From: Polaribacter septentrionalilitoris
GTDB lineage: Bacteria > Bacteroidota > Bacteroidia > Flavobacteriales > Flavobacteriaceae
Length of the DNA: 64,000 bases
Direction of reading: 5' to 3'
Assembly (NCBI RefSeq): GCF_009832745.1
Contig: NZ_VRMJ01000014.1
Span: 62,001-126,000, forward strand
Numbering within the stretch: position 1 is the stretch's first letter; every line of letters begins with the position of its first letter. This document shows, piece after piece, positions 18,981-28,696 of the stretch. Below the pieces are notes generated by a model. The model saw only the letters and a list, made by a program, of their open reading frames with translations, ran no database searches and was not told the origin of the DNA. Both the position numbers and the translations under genes were made by a program.

Positions 18981-20834
18981 ATGAGTAAAGAAACGAAATA
19001 TACAGAAGATAATATCCGCTCTTTAGACTGGAAAGAACACATTAGAATGCGACCAGGAATGTACATTGGTAAATTGGGTGATGGTTCTTCTGCTGACGAC
19101 GGAATTTATATTTTGGTAAAAGAAGTTTTAGACAATTCTATTGATGAATATGTGATGGGTGCAGGAAAAACCATCGAAATTTCTATTCAAGGTAGTAAAG
19201 TTACCGTACGTGATTATGGACGTGGAATTCCTTTAGGTAAAGTAGTTGATGTGGTTTCTAAAATGAATACTGGTGGAAAATACGACTCCAAAGCCTTTAA
19301 AAAATCTGTAGGTTTAAATGGGGTTGGTACCAAAGCTGTAAATGCACTTTCGTCTTATTTTAGAGTAGAGTCTACACGAGAAGGAAAATCTGCTTCTGCA
19401 GAATTTTCTCAAGGAAACCTAGGAGAACAAGAATTTTTAGAAGAAACTTCTCGTAGAAAAGGTACTAAAGTCCAGTTTATTCCTGATGAAACTATTTTTA
19501 AAAACTACAAATTCAGAAATGAATATGTAGCTAAAATGTTGAAAAACTACGTGTATTTAAATCCTGGTTTGACCATCATTTTTAATGGAGAAAAGTTTTT
19601 TTCCGAAAATGGTTTAAAGGATTTATTGGAAGATAACAACAATCAAGATGATATGTTATATCCTATTATTCACTTAAAAGGAGATGATATTGAGGTTGCA
19701 ATTACGCATAGTAAAACACAATATTCAGAAGAATATCATTCTTTTGTTAACGGGCAACATACTACACAAGGCGGAACACATCAATCTGCATTTAGAGAAG
19801 CTATTGTAAAAACCATACGTGACTTTTTCGGAAAGACTTTTGAAGCTTCTGATGTAAGAAAATCGATTATTTCTGCTATTGCTATCAAAGTAATGGAACC
19901 TGTTTTTGAGAGTCAGACCAAAACAAAATTGGGTTCTACAGAAATGGGGGGAGATTTGCCTACAGTTAGAACTTATATCAACGATTTTGTAAAAACAAAA
20001 CTGGATAATTATTTGCATAGGAATACAGATGTTGCAGATAAATTGCAAAAGAAGATTTTACAAGCAGAGAAGGAGCGTAAAGAACTTTCTGGAATTCGAA
20101 AATTAGCAAGAGATAGAGCTAAAAAGGCTAGTTTACACAACAAAAAACTACGTGATTGTAGAATCCATTTAGGAGACACAAAAAAAGAAGCACATTTAGA
20201 AACAACCTTGTTTATTACAGAGGGAGACTCTGCTTCGGGTTCCATCACAAAATCAAGAAATGTAAACACTCAAGCGGTTTTTAGTTTAAAAGGAAAACCT
20301 TTAAATTCTTACGGATTAAGTAAGAAAATTGTATACGAAAATGAGGAATTTAATTTGTTGCAAGCTGCTTTAAATATTGAAGATGGTTTAGAAGATTTAC
20401 GCTACAATAATATTGTAATTGCAACAGATGCTGATGTTGATGGTATGCATATCAGGTTATTATTAATTACTTTTTTCTTGCAGTTTTTTCCTGAGTTGAT
20501 CAAAGAAGGACATTTGTATATTTTAGAAACACCTTTATTTAGAGTTAGAAATAAAAAAGAAACTTATTATTGTTATTCTGATGATGAGAAAAGAGAAGCC
20601 ATTGAAAAACTAAGAGGCAAACCAGAAATTACCCGATTTAAAGGTTTGGGGGAAATTTCGCCAAATGAGTTTGTACATTTTATTGGTGATGATATTCGTT
20701 TAGATCCTGTAATGTTAGATAAGGAAATGTCTATTGAACAAATGTTACAGTTCTATATGGGTAAAAACACACCTGACAGACAAAAATTTATTATTAATAA
20801 TTTAAAGGTTGAGTTGGATTATGTAGAAGATTAG
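18981..20834 (+). CDS. parE: DNA topoisomerase IV subunit B
   Basis: The ATPase subunit of topoisomerase IV, which separates daughter chromosomes. At 617 aa it is shorter than GyrB and matches the Bacteroidetes ParE form. The GHKL ATP site shows [22 protein letters not shown] and [18 protein letters not shown]; the Toprim domain shows [13 protein letters not shown] near 414 and [13 protein letters not shown] near 480. The gene pairs with parC downstream, but the two are separated by 766 bases holding an ORF6N gene and repeats, so translation coupling is unlikely. Confidence 0.93.
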   Translation: MSKETKYTEDNIRSLDWKEHIRMRPGMYIGKLGDGSSADDGIYILVKEVLDNSIDEYVMGAGKTIEISIQGSKVTVRDYGRGIPLGKVVDVVSKMNTGGKYDSKAFKKSVGLNGVGTKAVNALSSYFRVESTREGKSASAEFSQGNLGEQEFLEETSRRKGTKVQFIPDETIFKNYKFRNEYVAKMLKNYVYLNPGLTIIFNGEKFFSENGLKDLLEDNNNQDDMLYPIIHLKGDDIEVAITHSKTQYSEEYHSFVNGQHTTQGGTHQSAFREAIVKTIRDFFGKTFEASDVRKSIISAIAIKVMEPVFESQTKTKLGSTEMGGDLPTVRTYINDFVKTKLDNYLHRNTDVADKLQKKILQAEKERKELSGIRKLARDRAKKASLHNKKLRDCRIHLGDTKKEAHLETTLFITEGDSASGSITKSRNVNTQAVFSLKGKPLNSYGLSKKIVYENEEFNLLQAALNIEDGLEDLRYNNIVIATDADVDGMHIRLLLITFFLQFFPELIKEGHLYILETPLFRVRNKKETYYCYSDDEKREAIEKLRGKPEITRFKGLGEISPNEFVHFIGDDIRLDPVMLDKEMSIEQMLQFYMGKNTPDRQKFIINNLKVELDYVED

Positions 20835-20838
20835 ATTC

Positions 20839-20871
20839 AGACCTCACAGGTTTTTAAAACCTGTGAGGTCT
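20839..20871. repeat. 33-base dispersed palindrome downstream of parE
   Basis: AGACCTCACAGGTTTT and its exact complement are separated by one base. It begins 5 bases after the parE stop. No T-run follows on the plus strand, so it is not a standard terminator; the same palindrome is familiar from many flavobacterial intergenic regions (from memory), which makes it a REP-like element. Confidence 0.7.
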
Positions 20872-20918
20872 TTAGGATAAAATTAGAGTTCGCTATTTGC
20901 AACCTCAAGATTAGAAAA

Positions 20919-21461
20919 ATGAAAGAAGAAGAAAAATTAATAATTCCAGATGAAATAATATCTAATAAAATCTATTTGATTCGTAATCAAAAACTAATGC
21001 TAGATAGAGATTTGGCAGAATTGTATCAAGTAGAAACAAGAGTTTTAAAGCAAGCAGTAAAAAGAAATATAAATCGTTTTCCAGATGATTTTATGTTTGA
21101 GTTGACAAAAATTGAATTTGAAAATTGGAGGTCACAATTTGTGACCTCCAATTCTGATAAAATGGGTTTACGTTATGCACCAATGGCATTTACAGAACAA
21201 GGAGTGGCAATGTTGTCAAGTGTGCTGAGAAGTGATAGAGCCATTGCTGTAAATATTAAAATTATTAGAATATTTACAAAAATGAGAGATTTACTGAGTG
21301 ATAATTTAAGTTTACGATTAGAAATTGAAGAGATTAAAAAGAAAATGAATAATCACGATAAAAATATAGAACTCGTATTTTCTTATTTGGATGAATTAGT
21401 TGAGCGAAAAGAAGAGAAAAAAGAAAGAACACAAATAGGTTATAAAAAAGATAAAGAATAA
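20919..21461 (+). CDS. ORF6N domain-containing protein
   Basis: A 180-aa protein whose first 115 residues are an ORF6N (KilA-N associated) DNA-binding domain: NKIYLIRNQKLMLDRDLAEL (residues 13-32), VKRNINRFPDDFMFELT, then MAFTEQGVAMLSSVLRSDRA. Residues 118-180 are a charged coiled coil (EIEEIKKKMNNHDKNIELVF, then KKEERK-like tail). The family was named from phage proteins and is common, dispersed and variable in Bacteroidetes. Its function is unknown; gene regulation is a guess. It sits between parE and parC, flanked by a palindromic repeat before and another dispersed repeat after, so it looks acquired. Confidence 0.88.
   Translation: MKEEEKLIIPDEIISNKIYLIRNQKLMLDRDLAELYQVETRVLKQAVKRNINRFPDDFMFELTKIEFENWRSQFVTSNSDKMGLRYAPMAFTEQGVAMLSSVLRSDRAIAVNIKIIRIFTKMRDLLSDNLSLRLEIEEIKKKMNNHDKNIELVFSYLDELVERKEEKKERTQIGYKKDKE
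21123..21153. repeat. 31-base perfect inverted repeat inside the ORF6N gene
   Basis: Arms AATTGGAGGTCACAA and TTGTGACCTCCAATT surround one T. It lies in coding sequence for NWRSQFVTSNS, a conserved part of the ORF6N domain, so both protein and DNA structure constrain it. Confidence 0.85.
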
Positions 21462-21474
21462 GATAAAAGTTGTT

Positions 21475-21545
21475 AAACAAGCTTGCGTTAGGGATTGAAG
21501 TGGCATCCTTTTTATTTTTCATAAAAAGATATAACGTAAAGCCTG
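21475..21545. repeat. Dispersed flavobacterial repeat, copy B
   Basis: The opposite-strand counterpart of copy A at 10215. It holds ATTGAAGTGGCATCCTTTTT and TAAAAAGATATAACG, without the nested 48-base segment. It lies between the ORF6N stop and the parC start; minus-strand frames through it (coding KKDATSI) are repeat products. Confidence 0.75.
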
Positions 21546-21600
21546 TTAAAACGCCCAAAGAATAAACAATTAAACTCTTAAACGAATAAACGTTTTTCAG

Positions 21601-24321
21601 ATGAGTGAAGAAATAAACGAGAACGAACACGAAGAAGAATTAACAAATCAAGGAGAAAATCCTCAAGAGGAAACTATTACCAAAGTTACAGGAATGTACA
21701 AAGAGTGGTTTTTAGACTACGCTAGTTATGTAATTTTAGAAAGAGCAGTTCCATCTTTAGAAGACGGATTAAAACCTGTGCAGCGTAGAATTATGCATTC
21801 TATGAAAGATTTGGACGATGGACGTTACAACAAAGTAGCTAATATTGTTGGACATACCATGCAGTATCATCCACATGGAGATGCTTCAATTGCTGATGCT
21901 ATGGTGCAAATTGGTCAGAAAGAATTGCTGATTGATATGCAAGGAAACTGGGGTAATATTTTAACTGGTGATAGAGCTGCAGCATCAAGATATATTGAAG
22001 CACGTTTATCAAAGTTCGCTTTAGATGTAGTTTTTAATCCAAAGACAACGGAATGGAAATTGTCTTATGATGGTCGTAGAAAAGAACCAATAGATTTACC
22101 TGTAAAATTCCCATTATTATTGGCACAAGGTGCAGAAGGAATTGCTGTAGGATTATCTACAAAAATATTACCACACAATTTTGTAGAATTAATAGACGCT
22201 TCTATAAAATATTTAAAAGGAAGAAGTTTTAAAATTGTACCTGACTTTTTAACAGGAGGAATTGCAGATTTTTCCAATTACAATGATGGCAAAAGAGGAG
22301 GTAAGGTGCGTATTCGTGCAAAAATATCTCAATTGGATAAGAAGACTCTAGTGATTAATGAGATCCCGTTTTCAACTACAACATCTTCTTTAATTGATAG
22401 CATTTTAAAAGCCAATGACAAAGGTAAAATTAAGATTAAAAAAATTGAAGATAACACAGCTGCAGAAGTTGAAATTTTAGTCCATTTACCACCAAATGTT
22501 TCTCCAGATAAATCTATTGATGCTTTATATGCTTTTACCAATTGTGAAACTTCTATATCACCTTTGTGCTGTACAATTCAAGACAATACACCAGTGTTTT
22601 TAGGAATTTCCGAATTGTTAAAACACTCCACAGATTTAACTGTAGAATTGTTAAAACGTGAATTAGAAATTCAGTTAAACGAATTAGAAGAACAATGGCA
22701 TTTCGCCTCTTTAGAACGTATTTTTATTGAGAACAGAATTTATCGTGATATTGAAGAAGAAGAAACTTGGGAAGGTGTAATTGAAGCAATAGATAAAGGG
22801 TTACAACCTCACATCAAACACTTAAAAAGAGCCGTAACAGAAGAAGATATTGTTCGTTTAACAGAAATTCGTATCAAAAAAATATCAAAATTTGATATCG
22901 ATAAGGCCAAACAATACATTGAAAGTTTAGAAGATAAAATTGCAGCAGTTAAAAATCATTTAGATAATTTAATAGATTTTGCAATTGATTATTTTAAAAA
23001 TCTAAAAGACAAATACGGAAAAGGAAAAGAACGTAAAACAGAAATTCGAATTTTTGATGATATTGTGGCATCAAAAGTAGCGATGAACAATGCAAAATTG
23101 TATGTAAATAGGGCAGAAGGGTTTATTGGAACATCTTTGCGTAGAGATGAATTTGTATGTGATTGTTCTGATATTGATGACATTATTATCTTTAGAAAAG
23201 ATGGTAAAATGATGGTGACTAAAATCGATTCCAAAACTTTTGTTGGTAAAGATATCATTCATGTGGCTGTATTTAAAAAGAAAGACAAACGTACTGTGTA
23301 TAACATGATGTACAAAGATGGTACTAAAGGGCCAAGTTATATGAAACGTTTTAATGTAACCTCTGTAACGCGTGATAAAGAATATGATTTAACCAATGGA
23401 AGTAAAGGCTCAAAAGTTTTATACTTTACGGCAAACCCTAATGGAGAAGCTGAAGTGGTTACCATTAATTTACGAGCAGTTGGTAGTATTAAAAAGCTAA
23501 AATGGGATATTGATTTCGCTGATTTAGCCATTAAAGGACGTGGTGTTCGTGGAAATACCATAACCAAATTCGCTATAAAAAGTATCGAGTTTAAAGAGGC
23601 AGGAGTATCAACTTTAAAACCTCGTAAAATTTGGTTTGATGATGCTGTACAGCGCTTAAATGTTGATGATAGAGGGGAGTTGTTAGGAGAGTTTAGAGCC
23701 GAAGATAAGTTACTTATTATCACTCAAAGTGGAAAAGCAAAAGCGGTAAAACCAGATTTGGCAATGCACTTTGATGATGATATGATAGTTTTAGAAAAAT
23801 GGAAACCTAACAAACCAATTTCTGCCATTTATTTTGATGGAGAAAAGGAAAAGTATTATGTAAAACGCTTTTTAATAGAAACTCCAGAGAAAGAAGAAGA
23901 GTTTATTTCTGATCATCCCAAGAGTCAATTAGAAATCGTGGCAACAGATTACAGGCCAATGGCAGAAGTTCAGTTTTCGAAACGAAGTTTAGAAAATATT
24001 GAAGTCAATTTTGAAGAGTTTATTGCTGTAAAAGGAATTAAAGCACTTGGCAATCAATTAACAACTGATAAGATTAAGAATGTAAACTTGTTAGATGCAT
24101 TACCTTTTGACGAACCAGAACCTCCAACATCTAAAGAAATGGAAGTGGTAGATGAAGAAGTGATTGAAGATAAGTTGCCAATTGAGGTCCCTGTGGTAGA
24201 AAAAAAAGATTCTAAAACAAGTTCTGTTCAGAGTAAAGAAGATAAAAAGAAAGATTTACTTAAAAAGGCAATTCAAAAAAAGAAAGAGAATACAGATGAT
24301 ACTCAACAATCTTTGTTTTAA
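21601..24321 (+). CDS. parC: DNA topoisomerase IV subunit A
   Basis: The DNA-cleaving subunit of topoisomerase IV, 906 aa. The breakage-reunion domain has YASYVILERAVPSLEDGLKP near 40 and the catalytic tyrosine in AASRYIEARLS (Y131). The quinolone-resistance-determining region reads HPHGDASIADAM. The C-terminal beta-propeller domain is present, followed by an acidic-basic tail (residues 850-906) rich in Lys and Glu. It starts at ATG 21601 after repeat B. DUF2834 follows 3 bases after its stop and may be cotranscribed. Confidence 0.94.
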   Translation: MSEEINENEHEEELTNQGENPQEETITKVTGMYKEWFLDYASYVILERAVPSLEDGLKPVQRRIMHSMKDLDDGRYNKVANIVGHTMQYHPHGDASIADAMVQIGQKELLIDMQGNWGNILTGDRAAASRYIEARLSKFALDVVFNPKTTEWKLSYDGRRKEPIDLPVKFPLLLAQGAEGIAVGLSTKILPHNFVELIDASIKYLKGRSFKIVPDFLTGGIADFSNYNDGKRGGKVRIRAKISQLDKKTLVINEIPFSTTTSSLIDSILKANDKGKIKIKKIEDNTAAEVEILVHLPPNVSPDKSIDALYAFTNCETSISPLCCTIQDNTPVFLGISELLKHSTDLTVELLKRELEIQLNELEEQWHFASLERIFIENRIYRDIEEEETWEGVIEAIDKGLQPHIKHLKRAVTEEDIVRLTEIRIKKISKFDIDKAKQYIESLEDKIAAVKNHLDNLIDFAIDYFKNLKDKYGKGKERKTEIRIFDDIVASKVAMNNAKLYVNRAEGFIGTSLRRDEFVCDCSDIDDIIIFRKDGKMMVTKIDSKTFVGKDIIHVAVFKKKDKRTVYNMMYKDGTKGPSYMKRFNVTSVTRDKEYDLTNGSKGSKVLYFTANPNGEAEVVTINLRAVGSIKKLKWDIDFADLAIKGRGVRGNTITKFAIKSIEFKEAGVSTLKPRKIWFDDAVQRLNVDDRGELLGEFRAEDKLLIITQSGKAKAVKPDLAMHFDDDMIVLEKWKPNKPISAIYFDGEKEKYYVKRFLIETPEKEEEFISDHPKSQLEIVATDYRPMAEVQFSKRSLENIEVNFEEFIAVKGIKALGNQLTTDKIKNVNLLDALPFDEPEPPTSKEMEVVDEEVIEDKLPIEVPVVEKKDSKTSSVQSKEDKKKDLLKKAIQKKKENTDDTQQSLF

Positions 24322-24324
24322 ATA

Positions 24325-24660
24325 ATGAAGCTAAAACATTTATATTTATTACTATCTGTTCTAGGAATTTGTTATACTTGGTATTATAATATTCAGTGGT
24401 TTCAATCTGTTGAAAATCCTGCTTTTTTAAATTTCTTTCAAGATGCACAACAAAATTTTGCAGGAAAATCTTTTGGAGCAGATTTAACAGTTGTCTGTTT
24501 GACTTTCTTTGTTTTTATGATTCCTGAATCAATTCGGTTAAAAATTAAATATTGGTGGATTTTAATTCCGTTAACATTTCTAATCGCTATTGCGTTTACT
24601 TTTCCCCTATTTTTATATATTAGGGCAAATACTATTGAAAAGACATTGAATGAAGTTTAA
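24325..24660 (+). CDS. DUF2834 family small membrane protein
   Basis: A 111-aa protein with three hydrophobic helices near residues 5-22, 51-70 and 76-98. It matches DUF2834: LYLLLSVLGICYTWYYNIQW at the start, then FGADLTVVCLTFFVFMIPES. Function unknown. It begins 3 bases after parC and overlaps the start of the next gene by 11 bases, so its translation is probably coupled to that regulator. Confidence 0.82.
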   Translation: MKLKHLYLLLSVLGICYTWYYNIQWFQSVENPAFLNFFQDAQQNFAGKSFGADLTVVCLTFFVFMIPESIRLKIKYWWILIPLTFLIAIAFTFPLFLYIRANTIEKTLNEV

Positions 24661-25963
24661 ACTACTATTTTTTTTCTTTTTCATTTCTATTTGTGTTTTT
24701 TCGCAATCTGAGATTTATTATTTTAAAGATACTTCTAATTCTTTAACATTAGAAGAGGTTTCAAATAATGAATTTACCCTTTTAGAAGAACAGGTATTAG
24801 AGACCTATTCTAACGCTTCTCATTGGTTCAAAATTCCAGCTTATCCAACAGATTCAGAGTATATTTTTAGAATTTTATATGAAAGAATAAATAAGGCTAA
24901 TGTTTATCAAAACTCTCAAAGCATTGAAAAGCTAGCTCATCAACGTTTTTTAAGCTATCAATTTTCAAGAAAATATGATGTTTTTGTAAAAGTAACTCCA
25001 AAATTACACTCTTATATTCCAATTGATTTTGAAGTAAAGGAAGAATCAATAAAAAAAGAGCAGAACTTTTTATTGTTTAATGGCTTCTATTACGGATTTG
25101 CTTTTTTAGTAATCATCTATAATTTGTTTTATTACCTTTTATTTAAAGATGATGCTTTTTTATATTATTCATTGTTTTTAAGTAGTTTGATTTTTGGTGT
25201 TTTTACGATGGATGGAATGCTAAATTTTTTCGAGTTAAGTGACAAAATGAAAAATATACTAATGATATCAAACTATATCTTTTTGGCTTTTTTTTCATCT
25301 AAATTTACTAACAGTTATTTGTTTTTAGAGATGTATTATCCAAAACTAAAAAGATTTAGTTATGCTATTGGTGTTTTTATTGTTTTTTTAGGAGGAATTT
25401 ATTTGATTATTGAAAATTATTACTATTTACTTTTAATAAATATATTAGTTTTTTCATTACTAATTATATATTGGATTTGCTCACTTTTATTATTCAATAA
25501 AAATTTTTACACTAAAATTTTAGTATTTGCATATGTAATTCTTTTATTTTCTGGAATTGATTTTTTTATACTGAAGTTTTTAGGTGTTTCATTAATAGAT
25601 ATTAATGCTACTACTATAAAAATTGGATCTTATATAGAAATGATAGTGCTTTCTATTGGTGTTATATATAGGATGAACACTTTGAAACATGAAAACAAAT
25701 TGATGCGAAATGAGATTATTACTTATTCAATGCAATTATCAAATTTAGAAGAATCTCAACACCAAGATGAAAAATCTAATATTAATAATTTAAGTCATAG
25801 AGAAAGACAAATATTTAATTTAATTGTATCAGGAAAAACAAATAAAGAAATTGCCTTAGAATTAAATATTTCTATAAACACCGTAAAATTTCATTTGAAA
25901 AACGTTTATGATAAGCTAAACATAAAAAGTAGAAAAGAAGCATTAACTTTTAATGTAATTTAG
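24650..25963 (+). CDS. Membrane-bound LuxR-family transcriptional regulator (7TM-DISM)
   Basis: A 437-aa sensor-regulator. Residues 1-19 are a signal peptide (FFFFFISICVFSQ), 20-135 a periplasmic sensor-like region, 140-340 about seven transmembrane helices (7TMR-DISM type), 345-370 a linker, and 375-437 a GerE/LuxR helix-turn-helix: LSHRERQIFNLIVSGKTNKE, then NISINTVKFHLKNVYDKLNI. Putting the DNA-binding domain directly after the membrane core without a histidine kinase gives a one-component membrane regulator. The ATG overlaps the DUF2834 stop. Immediately downstream is a dyad operator candidate and short transcription unit (26009-26123), a likely target. Confidence 0.88.
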   Translation: MKFKLLFFFFFISICVFSQSEIYYFKDTSNSLTLEEVSNNEFTLLEEQVLETYSNASHWFKIPAYPTDSEYIFRILYERINKANVYQNSQSIEKLAHQRFLSYQFSRKYDVFVKVTPKLHSYIPIDFEVKEESIKKEQNFLLFNGFYYGFAFLVIIYNLFYYLLFKDDAFLYYSLFLSSLIFGVFTMDGMLNFFELSDKMKNILMISNYIFLAFFSSKFTNSYLFLEMYYPKLKRFSYAIGVFIVFLGGIYLIIENYYYLLLINILVFSLLIIYWICSLLLFNKNFYTKILVFAYVILLFSGIDFFILKFLGVSLIDINATTIKIGSYIEMIVLSIGVIYRMNTLKHENKLMRNEIITYSMQLSNLEESQHQDEKSNINNLSHRERQIFNLIVSGKTNKEIALELNISINTVKFHLKNVYDKLNIKSRKEALTFNVI

Positions 25964-25997
25964 TGTTTATACTAGTGTTTAGTTAGAAAAAACTAAT

Positions 25998-26024
25998 AAA
26001 CTACCCATAAACTACCCGTAGTTT
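25998..26024. promoter_or_regulatory. Operator-like direct repeat and dyad downstream of the LuxR-type gene
   Basis: AAACTACCC occurs at 25998 and 26009, exactly 11 bases apart (one helical turn). The second copy is the left half of a perfect dyad, AAACTAC-CC-GTAGTTT, at 26009-26024. It stands about 25 bases before a TAnnTTTG box that lacks a good -33 element, as expected for an activator-dependent promoter. Confidence 0.55.
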
Positions 26025-26049
26025 TAACTCAATATAGCTTTATTATCTT

Positions 26050-26057
26050 TAAATTTG
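26050..26057 (+). promoter_or_regulatory. Promoter -7 box for a short transcription unit
   Basis: TAAATTTG fits TAnnTTTG exactly. No TTTG is found at the correct upstream distance; the dyad at 26009-26024 occupies that place instead. Confidence 0.5.
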
Positions 26058-26063
26058 AAAAGT

Positions 26064-26127
26064 CTTAAGGACAATTAATCCCCCAATTCATATATAGCCT
26101 TTAGTATTTTAATACTAAAGGCTTTTT
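26064..26127 (+). ncRNA. Candidate small RNA ending in a strong terminator
   Basis: Between the promoter box at 26050 and the hairpin at 26096 there are only about 35 bases, with no open frame worth calling (it includes GGACAATTAATCCCCCAATT). The hairpin is followed by TTTTT. The simplest reading is a 60- to 65-base RNA made under LuxR-type control. An attenuated leader is an alternative, but no plus-strand gene follows. Confidence 0.4.
26096..26127 (+). terminator. Hairpin terminator
   Basis: AGCCTTTAGTATT pairs perfectly with AATACTAAAGGCT around TT, and TTTT follows. It also lies downstream of the minus-strand gene ending at 26153 and could terminate both strands. Confidence 0.8.
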
Positions 26128-26152
26128 AGTATTAAAATTTAAAATGTAACAA

Positions 26153-27286
26153 TTATTGCATTTTCTCAAAGAATGTCATTCTGTAATTGGGTAGTAGTTC
26201 AGAATTAGTAATTTTAATCATATCCTTTAATACTAAATCTGGTCTTGTTGGTGCCAATTCATAATAAATAACGCCACCTGTTTTCCCTTTTTTAGTGGAT
26301 GGAGTATAAATTTTATCATTTTCAAAAGCTTTGAATTTAGCATACAATTGGTTGCTATTTAATAATTGTTCTTTTGATGAAAAATAACCAGGAGCAATCC
26401 AAAAATCAGCATTTTGAGCTTTATCAAAAACACTTTCAAAACTTAATGATAAACTTCCTTTTCCATTAGAGTCTTGCCACAAATAATTCAAGTTAGCATC
26501 TTTTAGAAACTGCGCTACAAAACTCTCACCAGCTGGTAAGTTCCAAATATCTTTACTCATAATAGCACCAGATAAAACAGTTGGTTTTTTTACATTTTTT
26601 AAAGCGATTTTTTTAGCAGTCAAATAATTAGTTTCTATGACATTAAAAATACTATCAGCTTGTTGTTCTTTATCAAATAAAATCCCAAAAAATTTAATCC
26701 ATTCTGCTCTTCCTAAAGGAGTTTCTTCTAACCAATCTCCGTTATAAATTACATTTATTCCTGCTTTTTGTATTGTAGTTAAGGATTTATCTGCAGAAGA
26801 AACACTGTAGCCAACTACCAAGTCAGGTTGTAAATCCAATAAAATTTCAGTGTTTAATGAGCTTTCTTTACCAATTTCTTTGATGTTACCAGCATCTATT
26901 AAAGCTCTTGTTTTTTTTGAAGAAACATACTTTGAATACGGAAACCCAATAATTGATGTTTCCTCATTTAAATATTCTACCATAGGAATATGAGTAGTTG
27001 AGGTTACCACAATTTTCTCAATTGGAACTTCAATATTTAAATTTGATGAATTTTTATTTTTTGTTGAGTTTTTATGTTGAATTTCATATTCAAAAACTTC
27101 ATTAGAATTTTGATAAGCTGATTTTATAATTAGTTTTTTAGTTCCGTTTTTATCAATAATATCAAAACCTTTTGCATATTTTATGATGCTTTTCTCAATT
27201 GGTTTGATAGCATTTTTTATAGGTTCTTTTTTACAGGAAAAAAAAACTAAAAACGAACAACTAAAAATGAAAAACTTTTTAATCAT
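26153..27286 (-). CDS. ABC transporter substrate-binding lipoprotein, BtuF-like (cobalamin)
   Basis: A 377-aa periplasmic binding protein of the TroA/FecB-BtuF class. The N-terminus is a lipoprotein signal ending FLVFFSC (Cys18). Core motifs include [20 protein letters not shown] near 85, [13 protein letters not shown] near 148 and [18 protein letters not shown] near 260. The ATG (27286) overlaps the guaC stop as ATGA, so translation is coupled. The neighbouring divergent TonB receptor is under a cobalamin riboswitch, which makes B12 the best substrate guess; iron-siderophore binding is the alternative. No permease or ATPase gene is adjacent. Confidence 0.82.
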   Translation of the reverse strand: MIKKFFIFSCSFLVFFSCKKEPIKNAIKPIEKSIIKYAKGFDIIDKNGTKKLIIKSAYQNSNEVFEYEIQHKNSTKNKNSSNLNIEVPIEKIVVTSTTHIPMVEYLNEETSIIGFPYSKYVSSKKTRALIDAGNIKEIGKESSLNTEILLDLQPDLVVGYSVSSADKSLTTIQKAGINVIYNGDWLEETPLGRAEWIKFFGILFDKEQQADSIFNVIETNYLTAKKIALKNVKKPTVLSGAIMSKDIWNLPAGESFVAQFLKDANLNYLWQDSNGKGSLSLSFESVFDKAQNADFWIAPGYFSSKEQLLNSNQLYAKFKAFENDKIYTPSTKKGKTGGVIYYELAPTRPDLVLKDMIKITNSELLPNYRMTFFEKMQ

Positions 27287-28320
27287 GAATATACTTGATT
27301 TTCTTGTTCTTGAACTCTGATAAATGTGGTTCTTTTTGTCAGTTCTTTTAATCTTTTTGCACCAACATAAGTACATGTTGAACGAATTCCACCTAAAATA
27401 TCTATAATGGTATCTTCAATATCACCTCTAAAAGGAACTTCTACTGTTTTACCTTCTGATGCTCTGTAATTGGCAACCCCACCAGCATGTTTATTCATTG
27501 CAGTTTCAGAACTCATACCATAAAAAACTTTGAATTGTTCTCCGTTTTTATCAATAAATTCACCACCACTTTCTTTGTGACCTGCCAACATTCCACCCAA
27601 CATTACAAAATCTGCACTACCACCAAAAGCTTTAGACAAATCACCAGGGATTTTGCAGCCACCATCAGAAATAATATGGCCTCCCATTCCGTGAGCTGCA
27701 TCTGCACATTCTATAATTGCTGATAACTGAGGATATCCAACTCCTGTTTTTACGCGAGTAGTACAAACAGAACCTGGACCAATACCAACTTTTATAATAT
27801 CTGCACCAGCCAATAATAATTCTTCAACCATTTCTCCAGTAACAACATTACCTGCAATAATGACTTTATTAGGATGATTTTTTCGCATTTTTTGAACAAA
27901 GTTTACAAAATGTTCTGAATATCCATTTGCAACATCTATGCAGATAAAATTAATCTGAGGAAACTCATTTAAAATAGTTTTCACTTTCTCAAAGTCTTCC
28001 TTTCCTGTTCCTGTGCTAACTGCAATATTATTTAATGTTTTATCAGTAGTGTTTGTGGCAAAATCTCTCCATTCTTCAATAGCGTAGTGTTTATGAATTG
28101 CCGTAAATAAATTATGTTTTGATAATGCTTTTGCCATTTCAAAAGTACCTACAGTATCCATATTTGCAGCCATTATAGGAATGCCTTTCCATACAACATC
28201 ACTATGAAGAAAAGTAAATTCTCTTTCTAATGTTACTTGCGATCGTGATTTTAAAGTTGATCGTTTTGGACGAATCATTACATCTTTAAATCCTAATTTT
28301 AAGTCATTTTCAATTCTCAT
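27283..28320 (-). CDS. guaC: GMP reductase
   Basis: Reduces GMP to IMP with NADPH, allowing salvage of guanine nucleotides. 345 aa, without the CBS domains of IMP dehydrogenase. The catalytic cysteine lies at [19 protein letters not shown] (C186, the same number as in the E. coli enzyme). [20 protein letters not shown] is the GMP-reductase start. Its stop overlaps the following btuF-like start by ATGA. The connection between GMP salvage and corrin uptake is not obvious and may be just operon packing. Confidence 0.93.
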   Translation of the reverse strand: MRIENDLKLGFKDVMIRPKRSTLKSRSQVTLEREFTFLHSDVVWKGIPIMAANMDTVGTFEMAKALSKHNLFTAIHKHYAIEEWRDFATNTTDKTLNNIAVSTGTGKEDFEKVKTILNEFPQINFICIDVANGYSEHFVNFVQKMRKNHPNKVIIAGNVVTGEMVEELLLAGADIIKVGIGPGSVCTTRVKTGVGYPQLSAIIECADAAHGMGGHIISDGGCKIPGDLSKAFGGSADFVMLGGMLAGHKESGGEFIDKNGEQFKVFYGMSSETAMNKHAGGVANYRASEGKTVEVPFRGDIEDTIIDILGGIRSTCTYVGAKRLKELTKRTTFIRVQEQENQVYS

Positions 28321-28411
28321 AAGTCATAAAACATTTAAAAGCTAAAGGTATAAAATTTGTGTTCGATTTTATTAGAATCTTAAAAAGAATACATCTACTT
28401 TTGTTTTGAAT

Positions 28412-28600
28412 TTGGTTTCCGATTTTTTATCGGAATTAAAAGGGAATCTGGTGAAAAACCAGAACTGTTCCCGCAACTGTAAGTTTATGCTGAACTAGTT
28501 TCAGCACCTCATTAGAGGATGTTATTATTCTTATGTCACTGACCTTAAAAAAGTTGGGAAGGCAAATAACATAAAAACGAGTCAGGAGACCTGCCATTTT
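28412..28600 (+). ncRNA. Cobalamin (B12) riboswitch
   Basis: Core elements are visible in order: a P-stem TTTCCGATTTTTTATCGGAA, GGGAATCTGGTGAAAAACCAG, CTGTTCCCGCAACTGTAAG, then a variable arm, TCACTGACC, GGGAAGGCAAATAAC, and GAGTCAGGAGACCTGCC at 28579-28595. This is the standard adenosylcobalamin aptamer. A possible -7 box TACTTTTG is at 28396-28403. Small hairpins downstream (ACTTTCGGGATAAAAGT) could be the expression platform hiding the ribosome-binding site. It fills most of the 376-base spacer between guaC and the receptor gene. Confidence 0.93.
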
Positions 28601-28696
28601 CACGAGTTAAAAACTTTCGGGATAAAAGTTTATGTACTAATCTCTATTCGTACACAAAATTTACCTGATTTATTGTATCAATTAAATCATTAAAAA

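Noticed and set aside
21334..21630. A 98-codon minus-strand frame coding KKDATSIPNA
   Set aside because: It overlaps the end of the ORF6N gene, the repeat and the parC start; the recognisable part is repeat sequence.
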